Counted from the stretch's first letter, positions 37,139-46,423 are shown. The stretch is 64,000 bases of DNA from CAZHZT01 sp964537285 (GCA_964537285.1 CAZHZT010000002.1:26953-90952), one strand, 5' to 3'. Program-made: numbers and translations. Notes: generated by a model not told the origin, from the sequence alone.

Positions 37139-37168
37139 ACGTTTTGAAGCAAAAAAGAGGAGTAACAA

Positions 37169-39034
37169 ATGGCTGATATTATTCAACTTTTGCCGGAAGC
37201 AATTGCGAACCAGATTGCAGCCGGGGAGGTTGTGCAACGGCCGGCGTCGGTAGTGAAGGAACTCGTAGAGAATGCTATTGATGCCGGAAGCAGCGAGATC
37301 AAGGTAGTTATAAAAGATGCGGGTAAAACACTCATCCAGATCATTGATAATGGTTGCGGGATGTCGGAACGAGATGCCCGAATGGCATTTGAACGGCATG
37401 CTACCTCGAAAATCCGTGAAGCTAAAGATCTGTTTGCTATTCGAACCATGGGGTTCCGGGGAGAAGCACTGGCATCTATTGCAGCTATTGCCCAGGTTGA
37501 GCTAAAAACGCGCCGTCAAACCGATGAACTTGGAGTTCGTTTAATGATTGAGGGAAGTCGAGTTGTTGAGCAGGGGCCTTGTCAGTGTACTTCAGGATCT
37601 AATTTTGCGATAAAGAACTTATTTTACAATGTTCCTGCCCGCCGGCAATTCCTAAAATCTGATAATGTTGAATTTAAGCATATCCTGGATGAATTTCAGC
37701 GACTTGCAATTGCTAATGCAGATATTTTCTTTTCGCTACATCACAACGGAACGGAGATCTTTCACTTAAATCCCGGGAATTTACGCCAGCGGATCGTTGG
37801 AATTTTTGGCACCAATGTGAATAAAAAACTGGTACCCATTGGAGATGTCGGAGAAGAAGAAGGCTTGTTAAAGCTAAATGGATTTGTAGGCAAGCCTGAA
37901 TTCGCTAAAAAAACAAGAGGAGAACAGTACATATATGTTAACCATCGTTTTATAAAAAGTGGATTTTTGAACCATGCCATCACTACTGCCTTCGAGGATT
38001 TACTTCCTAAAGGGCATTTCCCGCTCTATGTAATATTTATTGAACTGGATCCTGCCAAGATTGATATCAATGTTCATCCAACCAAACAGGAAATTAAGTT
38101 TGATGATGAAAGAATGGTTTATAAAGTGTTGAAAGTAGCCGTTAGGCATGGTTTAGGGAAGCACAATATCATTCCGACTTTAGATTTTGAACAGGAAAGA
38201 ATTATTACGCATCCTACCCCCTCTCCGAGAATTGAACGGCAGCCCAACAATACCGGAACAAATCCTTCCTCAGGAGGAAGTAATGCTTTCCCGAATGTGG
38301 ACTTTAGGCAGGCCCAAAACCTTAAAAGGTGGGAAGATTTATACAAAGACCTTGAATCCGTCGATGAAACTCCAAAAGAGGAAAAACCTCAAGAGCCTCA
38401 GCCCGTTACGATTCCTAGCCGTTGGGATGATGAAGAAGACAGCTCACAAGGCAGGCTTATGGAGGCTGAAAATAAAAAAATGCTTTTTCAGATCCATCAA
38501 TCGTTTATCATTAGTCAAATTCGTTCGGGTTTTATGTTGATCAATCAACAAGCGGCACATGAGCGAATTTTGTATGAAAAGTATTTGGACGTAATTAAGA
38601 ATCAGCCTGTTTACTCGCAGAAAGCCCTTTTTCCGAAAGAGGTTCAATTTTCAAAAGCGGATGCGGTGTTGTTGCATTCGATACTACCGCTGATACAGCG
38701 TTTGGGGTTTGATATTGAGCAAACCGAGGAATGTAAGTTCATCATTAACGGCTCACCGGCAGATTTGGTAGATAAACGCACGGAGCAGGTATTATTGGAA
38801 GGCTTGCTGGAACAGTATAAGGAAAATATTGAGCTGCAATTAGGGCAAGTGGAAAATTTGGCGCGTTCTATGGCGAAAAGTTCATCCATAAAAGCAAGAC
38901 AATCTCTTGGTGATGAAGAAATGCAAGAGCTCGTTGATAAATTATTTGCTTGTGATGTGCCATTTAAAAGCCCTTCCGGAAATAAATGTTTTTTTACCAT
39001 CTCGCTGGAAGAAATCGAAGATAGGTTTTTGTAG
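37169..39034 (+). CDS. mutL: DNA mismatch repair protein MutL
   Basis: 621 aa. The GHKL ATPase half is intact: E34-L-V-E-N-A-I-D-A-G, DNGCGM, TMGFRGEAL, LFYNVPARRQF, VHPTKQE. The C-terminal dimerisation half carries NQQAAHERILYE at 459-470 where nuclease-type MutL has DQHAAHERILYE, so the metal-binding Asp and His are replaced; the usual ACH and CPHGRP motifs are also not seen (AKSSSIKA and CDVPFKSPSG instead). First gene of the mutL-rhomboid-rhomboid-EEP cluster. Confidence 0.96.
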   Translation: MADIIQLLPEAIANQIAAGEVVQRPASVVKELVENAIDAGSSEIKVVIKDAGKTLIQIIDNGCGMSERDARMAFERHATSKIREAKDLFAIRTMGFRGEALASIAAIAQVELKTRRQTDELGVRLMIEGSRVVEQGPCQCTSGSNFAIKNLFYNVPARRQFLKSDNVEFKHILDEFQRLAIANADIFFSLHHNGTEIFHLNPGNLRQRIVGIFGTNVNKKLVPIGDVGEEEGLLKLNGFVGKPEFAKKTRGEQYIYVNHRFIKSGFLNHAITTAFEDLLPKGHFPLYVIFIELDPAKIDINVHPTKQEIKFDDERMVYKVLKVAVRHGLGKHNIIPTLDFEQERIITHPTPSPRIERQPNNTGTNPSSGGSNAFPNVDFRQAQNLKRWEDLYKDLESVDETPKEEKPQEPQPVTIPSRWDDEEDSSQGRLMEAENKKMLFQIHQSFIISQIRSGFMLINQQAAHERILYEKYLDVIKNQPVYSQKALFPKEVQFSKADAVLLHSILPLIQRLGFDIEQTEECKFIINGSPADLVDKRTEQVLLEGLLEQYKENIELQLGQVENLARSMAKSSSIKARQSLGDEEMQELVDKLFACDVPFKSPSGNKCFFTISLEEIEDRFL

Positions 39035-39062
39035 TATGGATTAGCTTATTAAGACAATAAAT

Positions 39063-39878
39063 ATGCTCAAATTAACAGATGTTGTAAAGAATTTATTGAT
39101 TATAAATGTGCTGATGTTCATTGCCGGGATGGTTTTGGAGTCTTTTGGGCCTCAATATTCAAATATGCTGGCATTGCATTATCCGGGTGCGGAGGATGTT
39201 TTTCAGCCTTACCAGATTGCAACCCACTTTTTTATGCACGCTAATTTGCCGCACATATTCTTCAATATGTTTGCCTTGGTGATGTTTGGAAGTGTTTTGG
39301 AGACCCTATGGGGGCCTAAAAAGTTTTTGTTTTATTATTTCTTTTGCGCGATCGGAGCTGCTGCGCTCCATATGCTGATTTTCCATATTGGGGTCGTTGA
39401 GTTGAAAAGCCTGAGGACAGCGTTTCTTGCTTCGCCGGAATTAGCAACCTTTATTGGCTTTTTTGAGGAGGTACCCTCCTATATTCTTAATTATGGGCCT
39501 TACAAGACTTTGTATAACCAATTACAGGCAGGATTTAATGAAGGAGTTCTGGTACCGGGGCTTGTGGAAGGTACGGAGCAATTGATGAACCGTTGCTTAC
39601 AAGCTAAGATGGCTGTACCTATGGTCGGGGCCTCCGGAGCTATTTTTGGGCTTTTACTGGCATTCGGGATGAAGTTTCCCAATCAGGAGTTGATGTTGAT
39701 TTTTTTACCAATACCGATAAAGGCTAAATATTTTATTCCCGTTCTGATGGGTATTGAGTTGTTTTTGGGGGTTGAGCAATTCGAATGGGATAATATAGCT
39801 CACTTTGCCCACCTGGGAGGAGCATTAGCCGGGTTCTTATTAATAATTTATTGGCAAAGGTTTGGATCTAGGTTTTAA
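39063..39878 (+). CDS. rhomboid family intramembrane serine protease
   Basis: 271 aa, six or seven helices. Catalytic Ser in VGASGAIFG and catalytic His in HFAHLGGALAG; the HxNxxHxxxN-like helix reads FMHANLPHIFFNM. A longer loop of about 70 residues between helices is unusual (SPELATFIGFFEEVPSY onward). Follows mutL after 28 bp. Substrates unknown. Confidence 0.92.
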   Translation: MLKLTDVVKNLLIINVLMFIAGMVLESFGPQYSNMLALHYPGAEDVFQPYQIATHFFMHANLPHIFFNMFALVMFGSVLETLWGPKKFLFYYFFCAIGAAALHMLIFHIGVVELKSLRTAFLASPELATFIGFFEEVPSYILNYGPYKTLYNQLQAGFNEGVLVPGLVEGTEQLMNRCLQAKMAVPMVGASGAIFGLLLAFGMKFPNQELMLIFLPIPIKAKYFIPVLMGIELFLGVEQFEWDNIAHFAHLGGALAGFLLIIYWQRFGSRF

Positions 39879-39888
39879 AGATTCCTGG

Positions 39889-39951
39889 CTGGTGATTTGT
39901 TCGTTCTCTGGATTTTTGCACGAAAAATCCAGAGAACGAACAAATCACCAG
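39889..39951. terminator. perfect 29-bp-arm hairpin after rhomboid gene
   Basis: Arms 39889-39917 and 39923-39951 (arm CTGGTGATTTGTTCGTTCTC...), loop GCACG. Begins 10 bp after the stop; does not include coding sequence. Confidence 0.8.
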
Positions 39952-40009
39952 AATTTAAATTTATTATTTTATTAATAATCATCAACTTGATCGGGGGGTT
40001 AGTGGTTTG

Positions 40010-40017
40010 TACTTTTG
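40010..40017 (+). promoter_or_regulatory. putative -7 box of second rhomboid gene
   Basis: TACTTTTG, 31 bp before the ATG at 40049, with TTGA about 22 bp further upstream as a weak -33 element. Together with the hairpin at 39889-39951 this suggests a separate transcript. Confidence 0.4.
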
Positions 40018-40048
40018 AGCATTGATGAAAGAATCTTAAAAATATGTT

Positions 40049-40966
40049 ATGCTGAGTTCAATTTGGGAGGATTTAAAAAGAGAGTTTCGGTCGGGAAACA
40101 TGGTAACCCGGCTCATTATCATAAATTTTATAGGGTTTGTTTTTATCAACATTGTACGTTTGGTGGCTTTAGGTTTTGGAGGAGATGTAGCTAATGAAGC
40201 GATTAGAGCGTTTTCAATGTCTTCGGATTGGTACTATTTGTTGACCCATCCTTGGGTACTCATTACGCATATGTTTATCCATCTTTCTTTCCTGGGGCAT
40301 TTGTTGTTCAATATGTTGTTTTTATATTGGTTTGGGCGGATACTCGGGGATTTCCTGGGAGATCATCGAATACTTCCGGTCTATCTTTTAGGAGGTTTTG
40401 CCGGAGCATTGGCCTATTTTATTTTTGGCAACCTTTTCTTTGGGCCAGGCCTGGGAGTGCTTCCTGCCTACGGTGCTTCGGCGGCTGTAATGGGAATTGT
40501 CGTGGCCTCAGGAGTGTTAGCGCCTGATTATATTATTCGCTTGTTATTTATTGGGGATGTAAAGTTGAAGTTCGTGGTAATGGTGCTGGTTCTTATCGAT
40601 TTGTTTGCTATCCCGGATCACAATGCAGGAGGGCATATTGCTCATTTGGGCGGAGCGGTATTTGGCGCTTTTTTTATCATTCAATTGCGTAATGGGAACG
40701 ATTTATCTGAGCCCGTAAATAAACTATTGGCAAATATTGTGAACTTCTTTAAACCTACTCCGGTAGGTGCAAAAACAAGAAAGCAAACCGTTGTTTACAA
40801 AAATATTCGCGTCAACAAGAGAAAAGACGATAGCGTTTCCGGAGAAGATCCTGCTTCTTATCAGGAACGCCTGGATGCAATTCTGGATAAAATTAAAGAA
40901 ACAGGCTATAAAAGCCTGACCGCCGAAGAGAAGGAGTTTCTGCAAAGAGCCAGTAAGAAACAATAA
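40049..40966 (+). CDS. rhomboid family intramembrane serine protease with C-terminal tail
   Basis: 305 aa. Catalytic Ser in YGASAAVMG and His in HIAHLGGAVFG; FIHLSFLGHLLFNM corresponds to the conserved His/Asn helix. A soluble basic tail of about 85 residues ends in a helical hairpin (YQERLDAILDKIKETGYKSL), a tail type common in Bacteroidota rhomboids. Stands beside the first rhomboid, a conserved pair after mutL. Confidence 0.92.
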   Translation: MLSSIWEDLKREFRSGNMVTRLIIINFIGFVFINIVRLVALGFGGDVANEAIRAFSMSSDWYYLLTHPWVLITHMFIHLSFLGHLLFNMLFLYWFGRILGDFLGDHRILPVYLLGGFAGALAYFIFGNLFFGPGLGVLPAYGASAAVMGIVVASGVLAPDYIIRLLFIGDVKLKFVVMVLVLIDLFAIPDHNAGGHIAHLGGAVFGAFFIIQLRNGNDLSEPVNKLLANIVNFFKPTPVGAKTRKQTVVYKNIRVNKRKDDSVSGEDPASYQERLDAILDKIKETGYKSLTAEEKEFLQRASKKQ

Positions 40967-40980
40967 AATAGCTTTTCCAG

Positions 40981-42072
40981 GTGGGAAGGAAGAAAAAGCG
41001 ATACGCCTTTTTTAACAGCTTGATGATATGGCTGGGGATTGTTTTGACCCTTCTGACTATCGTCAGTGCTTATTCTGGCCGGTTTGCTCCGGGTTCTTTC
41101 TGGCCTGCTTCAGTTGCTGGGCTGTTTTTCCCTTGGTTGCTTTGGGCAAATGTATTGGTTTTTATTTATCGTACTTTTCGAAAGTCCTGGAGAGCCTTAC
41201 TGCCCCTATTTACAGTTCTGGCTGTTTTGCCTCAGAGCGGGCGCTTGGTTAGGCTTCAACTGCCGGGGAATACCGAGCCTTCCAATCTCAAAGTACTTAC
41301 TTATAATCTTCAAAGCTTATTAGGTGTTCGATATGGTAAAGAAGAAGACCCGTCGAGAATGGAGAAACTGCTTGTTTTTTTGAAAAAAAATGGGTCTGAT
41401 GTTCTTTGTTTTCAGGAGTTTCCTAGATATAAAAAGGAAGGAACAGACTTTGCCAAAATGTTGAGAAACCTGGGTTACGACTATGAATATCTTCCGAGCC
41501 GCATGTCTGTCGGTATTTTTTCCAAATATCCATTTCAGGAAAAAAAGATCTATTCCAAAGAGAACTCCTATAATGCGGTTATTTATGCTGATGTGTTGAT
41601 TAATGGAGAAGTGCTAAGGGTTTACAATTTACATTTGTTGTCAAATCAGATCACCTCTAAAACAGAAAAACTGATTCGCGACAGTAAGCTTTCCTCTCTT
41701 TCTGAAAAGAAAACGTGGAGTACCCTTCGTTATGTAATGGCTATGTACTACAGGACCTCCCAGATTCGGGTAGCGCAGATCAAAGAGTTATTGAAATCAG
41801 TTAATAATTGTCCGTATCCTTTTATTGTATGTGGTGATTTTAACGACACTCCCTGGTCGCATTCCTATCATTTAATCAGCCAAGAGTTAAGAGATGGTTT
41901 CATTGAAGCCGGGAGCGGTATGGATGTTACTTACAGAGGGCGAGTCCCTGCTTTGAGGATAGACTATATCTTCGCCGGAAAGGAGGTGACTTTTAAACGA
42001 TATGAGACACTTTCCGCTGCGTTTTCGGACCACTATCCCGTAGAAACCATTTTGAGTTTAGGTTCTGGATGA
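40981..42072 (+). CDS. endonuclease/exonuclease/phosphatase family membrane protein
   Basis: 363 aa, GTG start. Two or three N-terminal spans, then an EEP domain: LKVLTYNLQSL, CFQEFP (metal Glu), VYNLHLLSNQ, VCGDFNDTP and SDHYPVE (catalytic His). All key residues are present. The substrate could be DNA, phosphoinositide or a phosphodiester. 14 bp after the rhomboid gene. The last codons (GGT TCT GGA TGA) are in a 31-bp-arm palindrome. Confidence 0.9.
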   Translation: MGRKKKRYAFFNSLMIWLGIVLTLLTIVSAYSGRFAPGSFWPASVAGLFFPWLLWANVLVFIYRTFRKSWRALLPLFTVLAVLPQSGRLVRLQLPGNTEPSNLKVLTYNLQSLLGVRYGKEEDPSRMEKLLVFLKKNGSDVLCFQEFPRYKKEGTDFAKMLRNLGYDYEYLPSRMSVGIFSKYPFQEKKIYSKENSYNAVIYADVLINGEVLRVYNLHLLSNQITSKTEKLIRDSKLSSLSEKKTWSTLRYVMAMYYRTSQIRVAQIKELLKSVNNCPYPFIVCGDFNDTPWSHSYHLISQELRDGFIEAGSGMDVTYRGRVPALRIDYIFAGKEVTFKRYETLSAAFSDHYPVETILSLGSG

Positions 42073-42121
42073 CTTCATTTGGTCGAAAGTACTTTCGACC
42101 AAATGAAGTCATCCAGAACCT
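42060..42121. terminator. perfect gap-free 31-bp-arm palindrome at EEP gene end
   Basis: 42060-42090 and 42091-42121 are exact reverse complements. The left arm includes GGT TCT GGA TGA of the gene. A diverged half copy (21 of 23 bases) is at 63946-63968. Confidence 0.85.
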
Positions 42122-42298
42122 GATTTTCGCCGCTTGGCAGGAAATTTCTTTTTTGAGAGGCGTTCTTTTTTTAAAATTTTTACTAAAATTTAAAAAAAAG
42201 AACGCCTCTCAAAAAAGAAAATACTCCTCCCGAGACAGCCTCAAAAAAGAAATTTCGCGTCGTAGGCGCGTTTATTTTCCAGAGCGAGAATCCCTGAA
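42122..42298. repeat. family C repeat, copy C3 (reverse orientation)
   Basis: Flank GTCGTAGGCGCGTTTATTTT then AGAGCGAGAATCC at the right end match the family C flanks in reverse. The hairpin has 36-bp arms (42145-42180/42185-42220) with one mismatch and a stem not shared with other copies (arm GAGAGGCGTTCTTTTTTT). An 81-codon frame through it is not considered a gene. Confidence 0.8.
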
Positions 42299-42336
42299 CA
42301 TGAGTACTCATTAACTTAGGTTACAGAGTACTGATT
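42299..42336. repeat. family E end fragment
   Basis: AGTACTCATTAACTTAGGTT and CAGAGTACT; matches the right end of the family E element at 19048-19232 and is bounded by AGTACT on both sides. Confidence 0.55.
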
Positions 42337-42355
42337 TAATTAGGACAAAACAAGT

Positions 42356-43075
42356 CTATTTTTTATTAGGAAAGGAAGGGCGAACCTCGACTTTACTTGG
42401 AAGTGTACGCGGATGTATTTTTAACAGGTCAATAACCATCTGGCCGAGATCTTCAGGTTGGATTTTCCAGGCATCCGCCTCATTAGGAGTATGGTTGTTG
42501 AAGTAAGTTGCTACAGAGCCCGGCATAATGGTAGTCGTTTTGATTCCATAAGGGCGTAGATCCAGCATAGCTGCTTGTGTGAAGCCCACAAGTCCGAACT
42601 TGCTTGCGTTATAGGCTGCTCCTGTTGGGAAGAAGTTGGTTCCGGCGAGGCTAGCAATGGTGATCAGATAACCTTCAGAAGCTTTTAATGCGTCAATGCA
42701 AGCTTTTATGCTGTAGAATGCACCAGTTAGGTTGATGTCAATCGTTTCGTTCCATTGATCTATAGTGAGCTGATCGATTGGAGCGAAGTGCCCGAGGCCG
42801 GCGTTGGCAATCAAAACATCGATTTTCCCGAAAGTATCCAGTGTTGTTTTGACAGCTGCTAGTTGGCTTTGGTAGTCGCGGACGTCAGAAGCTATTCCTA
42901 GGGCCTTGCCACTGCCAATTTGATTTAGTTTCTGCGCTGCTTCATTGGCTTTTTGCTCATTTCTGCCAGTAATGGCAACGTTCATTCCTTCTTTAAGCAT
43001 GCTTTCCGCAATGCCGTATCCGATTCCTTTTGTTCCACCGGTGATAAGGGCGGTTTTACCGTTTAGGTTCTGCAT
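42356..43075 (-). CDS. short-chain dehydrogenase/reductase
   Basis: 239 aa classical SDR. Cofactor loop TGGTKGIG with R in GRNEQKA (NADP preference likely), NAG motif in IANAGLG, catalytic Ser (TIASLAGT), Tyr and Lys (YNASKFG). Resembles 3-ketoacyl-ACP reductase-like oxidoreductases, substrate unknown. It is followed by DUF2461 gene on the same strand upstream (50 bp), so possibly co-transcribed. Confidence 0.92.
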   Translation of the reverse strand: MQNLNGKTALITGGTKGIGYGIAESMLKEGMNVAITGRNEQKANEAAQKLNQIGSGKALGIASDVRDYQSQLAAVKTTLDTFGKIDVLIANAGLGHFAPIDQLTIDQWNETIDINLTGAFYSIKACIDALKASEGYLITIASLAGTNFFPTGAAYNASKFGLVGFTQAAMLDLRPYGIKTTTIMPGSVATYFNNHTPNEADAWKIQPEDLGQMVIDLLKIHPRTLPSKVEVRPSFPNKK

Positions 43076-43124
43076 AAGTTATTTTGATCTTTTTTAATAA
43101 AACGCAATTATTTAGGTTTTCTCT

Positions 43125-43817
43125 CTAATCTTCCAGCGGGACACCATTTTCGTCTGTGGTTAGGACTTCACTCATGTAGTTGAAGAACGGGAGCATGTTT
43201 TTGTAGCTTTCGATGATCTTATCCAAAAAATCGGGAGCAAGTACTTCTTCATCGGAAAACCTACGTGTAACGAGAAATTGCTTGTACCGGAGAAGGTCAA
43301 TATTAGGATGGTCTTTTTTATAACCTTTAGGGGCTGTTTTTACTTTTTCTCCTTCCAATTGTCCAAAGGTGTAAACAAAGTCTGGGGAGGCAATTATTTT
43401 TCTCAGCGGCTCAGCATCGGTAGCAAGCTCCAGGCGAATACGTTTTAGGTCATCCGGATTAGGGCCCCAGAATCCCCCTCCTACCATAGATGCGCCCGGT
43501 TGTATTTGGAAATAGTAGCCGCCCCGTTTCCATTTGGTAGCCCTTTTCAATCCTCCGCTGAACCAGGCTTTGTAAGGTGTTTTGTCTTTAGAAAAACGAA
43601 TGTCGCGATAGATCCTGAATAGGCTTTGCTTGCCCGACATGGTTTCTAGTTCATCAAACTGGCCATACGTTTCAATTAATTGGTTCGCAAAAGCAACCAT
43701 TTCAGCGTGCGCTGCTTTGTACTCTTCTTTATGATCGTTGAACCAGTCGCGATTATTATTGGCGTTTAATTTTTTTAAAAACGTAAGGACTTGAGAGGAA
43801 ACGGCACGGTTTTGCAT
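43125..43817 (-). CDS. DUF2461 domain protein
   Basis: 230 aa. The family pattern is clear: NNNRDWFNDHKEEY near the start, LFRIYRDIRFSKDKTPYK, GGYYFQIQPGASMVGGGFW and late SYKNMLPFFNYM. Function unknown, soluble. Upstream of the SDR gene on the same strand. Confidence 0.9.
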   Translation of the reverse strand: MQNRAVSSQVLTFLKKLNANNNRDWFNDHKEEYKAAHAEMVAFANQLIETYGQFDELETMSGKQSLFRIYRDIRFSKDKTPYKAWFSGGLKRATKWKRGGYYFQIQPGASMVGGGFWGPNPDDLKRIRLELATDAEPLRKIIASPDFVYTFGQLEGEKVKTAPKGYKKDHPNIDLLRYKQFLVTRRFSDEEVLAPDFLDKIIESYKNMLPFFNYMSEVLTTDENGVPLED

Positions 43818-43869
43818 ATTTCAGAGGTTCGCGATAGAGCGTGTGACTACTTATTAAAGGGAAGGATAC

Positions 43870-43927
43870 TACAATAGAGTACAACATTCACAAGTGGAAA
43901 AACTCCTGAATGTTGTACTCTATTGTA
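43870..43927. terminator. 21-bp-arm hairpin after pepD
   Basis: Arms 43870-43890 and 43907-43927 exact (arm TACAATAGAGTACAACATTC...), loop 16 nt. Starts 25 bp after the pepD stop. Confidence 0.8.
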
Positions 43928-43951
43928 AATAACTCTCCTTCTGATTTCAGC

Positions 43952-45403
43952 TTAGACTCTATCAAGAGTAGTTACTAAATACTTCCAAAACTTCTGAACA
44001 GAAGAAATGTTCACTTTTTCATCAGGAGAATGGGCGTGATGGATCGTTGGGCCGAAAGAGATCATATCGAGGCCAGGGTAGTGCTGTCCGATAATGCCGC
44101 ATTCCAGGCCTGCATGACAAGCCGCCACTTTGGGCTTGGAACCGAATAGTTCCTCATAGATTTCAACCATAGTGGACAGAATATTAGAGCTTGAATTCGG
44201 TGCCCAGCCAGGATAGTCGCTATCGTTTTCAATGCGTGCTCCAATTAATTCAAAAGGTGCACGAACTGCGTTGGCAACATCTTTTTTTCCTGACTCCACG
44301 GAGCTGCGTTGCAGGCTTTGGGTGGTGAAGTCTCCATCTTTTACAATAACCCTGGCCAGGTTATTAGAAGTTTCAACCAACCCAGAGATGCTGGGCGTCA
44401 TTCGGAAAACGCCGTTCGGAACCGCATAAATTGCATTGAGTATTCTCTCTTGATCTTCAGCGCATGTAATGTTCCCGGGGTTTTCATGAGGAGTGATTTC
44501 AATGTTTATATTGGGTTCAATATCTTTGAATTCCTCTACAATTAGCGCTTTTCTTTGCTCGAATTCTGTTAGAAAAGCTTCTTTTTTATCAGAAGGTACA
44601 GTGATTACAGCTTGCGACTCGCGCGGGATGGCATTTCTAAGGCTACCTCCATCGATATGGCCTATGCGCATTCCGAATTCGTGTGTGGTTTGATAAAGGA
44701 GGCGGTTCATTAGTTTGTTGGCATTTGCTCTGCCTATGTGGATGTCAATGCCGGAGTGGCCACCTTTAAGTCCACTTACTTTGATGTGAAAGCCTTCTGA
44801 ATTTGCCGGTGTAAGTTCGACTTTGTAGTGATAATAGGTGTTCGTATTGACACCACCAGCACACCCAATGGTAAGCTCGTCATCTTCTTCCGAATCGAGG
44901 TTAAGGAGGATTTTCCCGTCAAGCATGCCTTCCTGTAAGCCTTTGGCTCCTGTCATCCCTGTTTCTTCGTCAATAGTGAATAATGCTTCAAGAGCCGGAT
45001 GTGGGATATCTTTAGATTGTAATAAAGACATGATTGACGCAACGCCAATACCATTATCGGCTCCAAGTGTAGTGCCTTCAGCGGTTACCCATTCGCCATC
45101 AATAAAGCTGCGGATCCCTTGATTGTCAAAATCAAAAACTGTATCGGCATTTTTTTGGTGTACCATATCCAGGTGAGATTGTAAGATCACGGTCGGGCGG
45201 TCTTCTTTACCTTGGGTAGCCGGTTTTTTGATTACCACATTTCCTGTGGGGTCTACAAAAGTTTCAAGGCCTAAGTTCTCTCCGAAGTTTTTGATGAATT
45301 CAATAACGCGTTCCTCTTTTTTGGAAGGGCGGGGAACATCATTAAGGGCAGAAAAGTTTTCCCAAATAGGTTTGGGTTCTAAGGCAGTAATATTTGTGTT
45401 CAT
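43952..45403 (-). CDS. pepD: aminoacyl-histidine dipeptidase (M20C)
   Basis: 483 aa Zn-dependent dipeptidase that cleaves Xaa-His dipeptides such as carnosine and other dipeptides. Metal ligands and catalytic residues: QSHLDMV, TLGADNGIGVA, FTIDEETGMTG, NLDSEED and the late HAGLECG and HHAHSPDE. Full length. A diverged family A repeat lies 85 bp before its start. Confidence 0.94.
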   Translation of the reverse strand: MNTNITALEPKPIWENFSALNDVPRPSKKEERVIEFIKNFGENLGLETFVDPTGNVVIKKPATQGKEDRPTVILQSHLDMVHQKNADTVFDFDNQGIRSFIDGEWVTAEGTTLGADNGIGVASIMSLLQSKDIPHPALEALFTIDEETGMTGAKGLQEGMLDGKILLNLDSEEDDELTIGCAGGVNTNTYYHYKVELTPANSEGFHIKVSGLKGGHSGIDIHIGRANANKLMNRLLYQTTHEFGMRIGHIDGGSLRNAIPRESQAVITVPSDKKEAFLTEFEQRKALIVEEFKDIEPNINIEITPHENPGNITCAEDQERILNAIYAVPNGVFRMTPSISGLVETSNNLARVIVKDGDFTTQSLQRSSVESGKKDVANAVRAPFELIGARIENDSDYPGWAPNSSSNILSTMVEIYEELFGSKPKVAACHAGLECGIIGQHYPGLDMISFGPTIHHAHSPDEKVNISSVQKFWKYLVTTLDRV

Positions 45404-45487
45404 GTCGAGTTATTTAATTTTATAAATTGTAATATAGGAGTTACAGAGAATTAATTGATTCCAATGTAAAAATATTCAAATAATTTT

Positions 45488-45599
45488 GGTTCTTTAACAA
45501 AAATTGTGAAAAAATGAAACTTCAAAATGATAACATTTTCAGCAATAAAGGTATTCAAGGATTATTATTTTGATGTTTTATACAATTTATCAAAGAACG
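45488..45599 (-). repeat. family A palindromic repeat, copy A5 (diverged)
   Basis: Recognisable ends (GGTTCTTTAACA and TATCAAAGAACG) and core (CTTCAAAATGATAA) but many substitutions, mostly to A/T, so it is the oldest-looking copy. Long end toward pepD. Confidence 0.85.
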
Positions 45600-45613
45600 A
45601 TAATTTTCAAATT

Positions 45614-45931
45614 GTGTCAAAAAAAGGATCAAAATTTAAGGTCTTTGATATCCACTGCGGGAAATGTGGAGAATTTGTATTAACCTATCACAAATATGGA
45701 GCTGGAAAGGGGATTTTGCGCCTGTATTTTCATCGGATCATGGCTCCAGCTGAGTTAAAGGAATTATTAGATAAGCCCTGTCAGCGGGTGAGCGATGTTC
45801 CTAATTTAAGTTGCAGTGCATGTGAGGAAGTGCTGGGAGTACCCATCGTGAGCAAAGGTCAGAAAGGGGCTTTCAGGATGCGGCAAGGCTTTTTTCACAG
45901 AAAGTTAATCAAGAAAGAGTCCAGAAAGTAG
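45614..45931 (+). CDS. conserved zinc-ribbon protein, start uncertain
   Basis: About 105 aa from a GTG at 45614 (VSKKGSKFKVFD). Two CxxC pairs (CGKCGE and CSACEE) form a zinc ribbon; RLYFHRIMAP and FRMRQGFFHRKLIKK follow. Soluble, function unknown. The frame stays open upstream to an ATG at 45527 inside family A copy A5, which would add 29 repeat-encoded residues (MITFSAIKVFKDYYF...). I prefer the GTG. Confidence 0.6.
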   Translation: MSKKGSKFKVFDIHCGKCGEFVLTYHKYGAGKGILRLYFHRIMAPAELKELLDKPCQRVSDVPNLSCSACEEVLGVPIVSKGQKGAFRMRQGFFHRKLIKKESRK

Positions 45932-46072
45932 CTCTTTACAAGAAAAGAGCTACTCTTTGGAACCCTCCTCCAACAGAAGAAGGCCATTAAGTTGTTACTC
46001 TAATAGCCTTTATTAGTGGACTTATGATATTAATTTCTGGAATGGAATCAGCGAGATAAGCCAATTCCAAGT

Positions 46073-46261
46073 TTATACTTCAGAATAGTTTTCGCTACGA
46101 TATCTGGCGTTCAGTATTTCATTACGGCGATTTACTGAAGGCTTGGTAAAATGCTTTCTCTTACGAAGCTCCTTTGTGAGCTGAATTTGGCGATGTTTTC
46201 TTTTATAGCGTTTTAAAGCTTTGTCGATGGGTTCACCATCACGAATATTGATAATTAGCAT
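46073..46261 (-). CDS. rpsU: 30S ribosomal protein S21
   Basis: 62 aa, highly basic. Starts MLIINIRDGEPIDKALKRYK and continues with the S21 pattern KHFTKPSVNRR. The ATG at 46261 is the family start; a longer in-frame start is ignored. Bacteroidota ribosomes use S21 around the anti-Shine-Dalgarno. A good promoter box lies 155 bp upstream. Confidence 0.96.
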   Translation of the reverse strand: MLIINIRDGEPIDKALKRYKRKHRQIQLTKELRKRKHFTKPSVNRRNEILNARYRSENYSEV

Positions 46262-46415
46262 ATACTCTTTAAAATTTTTAAAAATTAGATCAAAAGGGCT
46301 AAATGCCCGCATTTCAAGTGGAAACTTATTTCCTGAAATGAATTTTTATACAGTAAAATAGCTAGAAATCAAACTTCACCACTACGAATTAGTGGCGGTT
46401 GCTTTTTAAGTTCCG

Positions 46416-46423
46416 CAAAGATA
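46416..46423 (-). promoter_or_regulatory. putative -7 box of rpsU
   Basis: TATCTTTG on the minus strand fits TAnnTTTG; ATTG at 46444-46447 (minus) may be a weak -33 element. Implies a leader of about 145 nt, room for regulation. Confidence 0.45.

Noticed and set aside
42069..42314. 81-codon frame on the plus strand after the EEP gene
   Set aside because: It runs entirely through the 31-bp palindrome and family C copy C3; the translation is repeat-derived.
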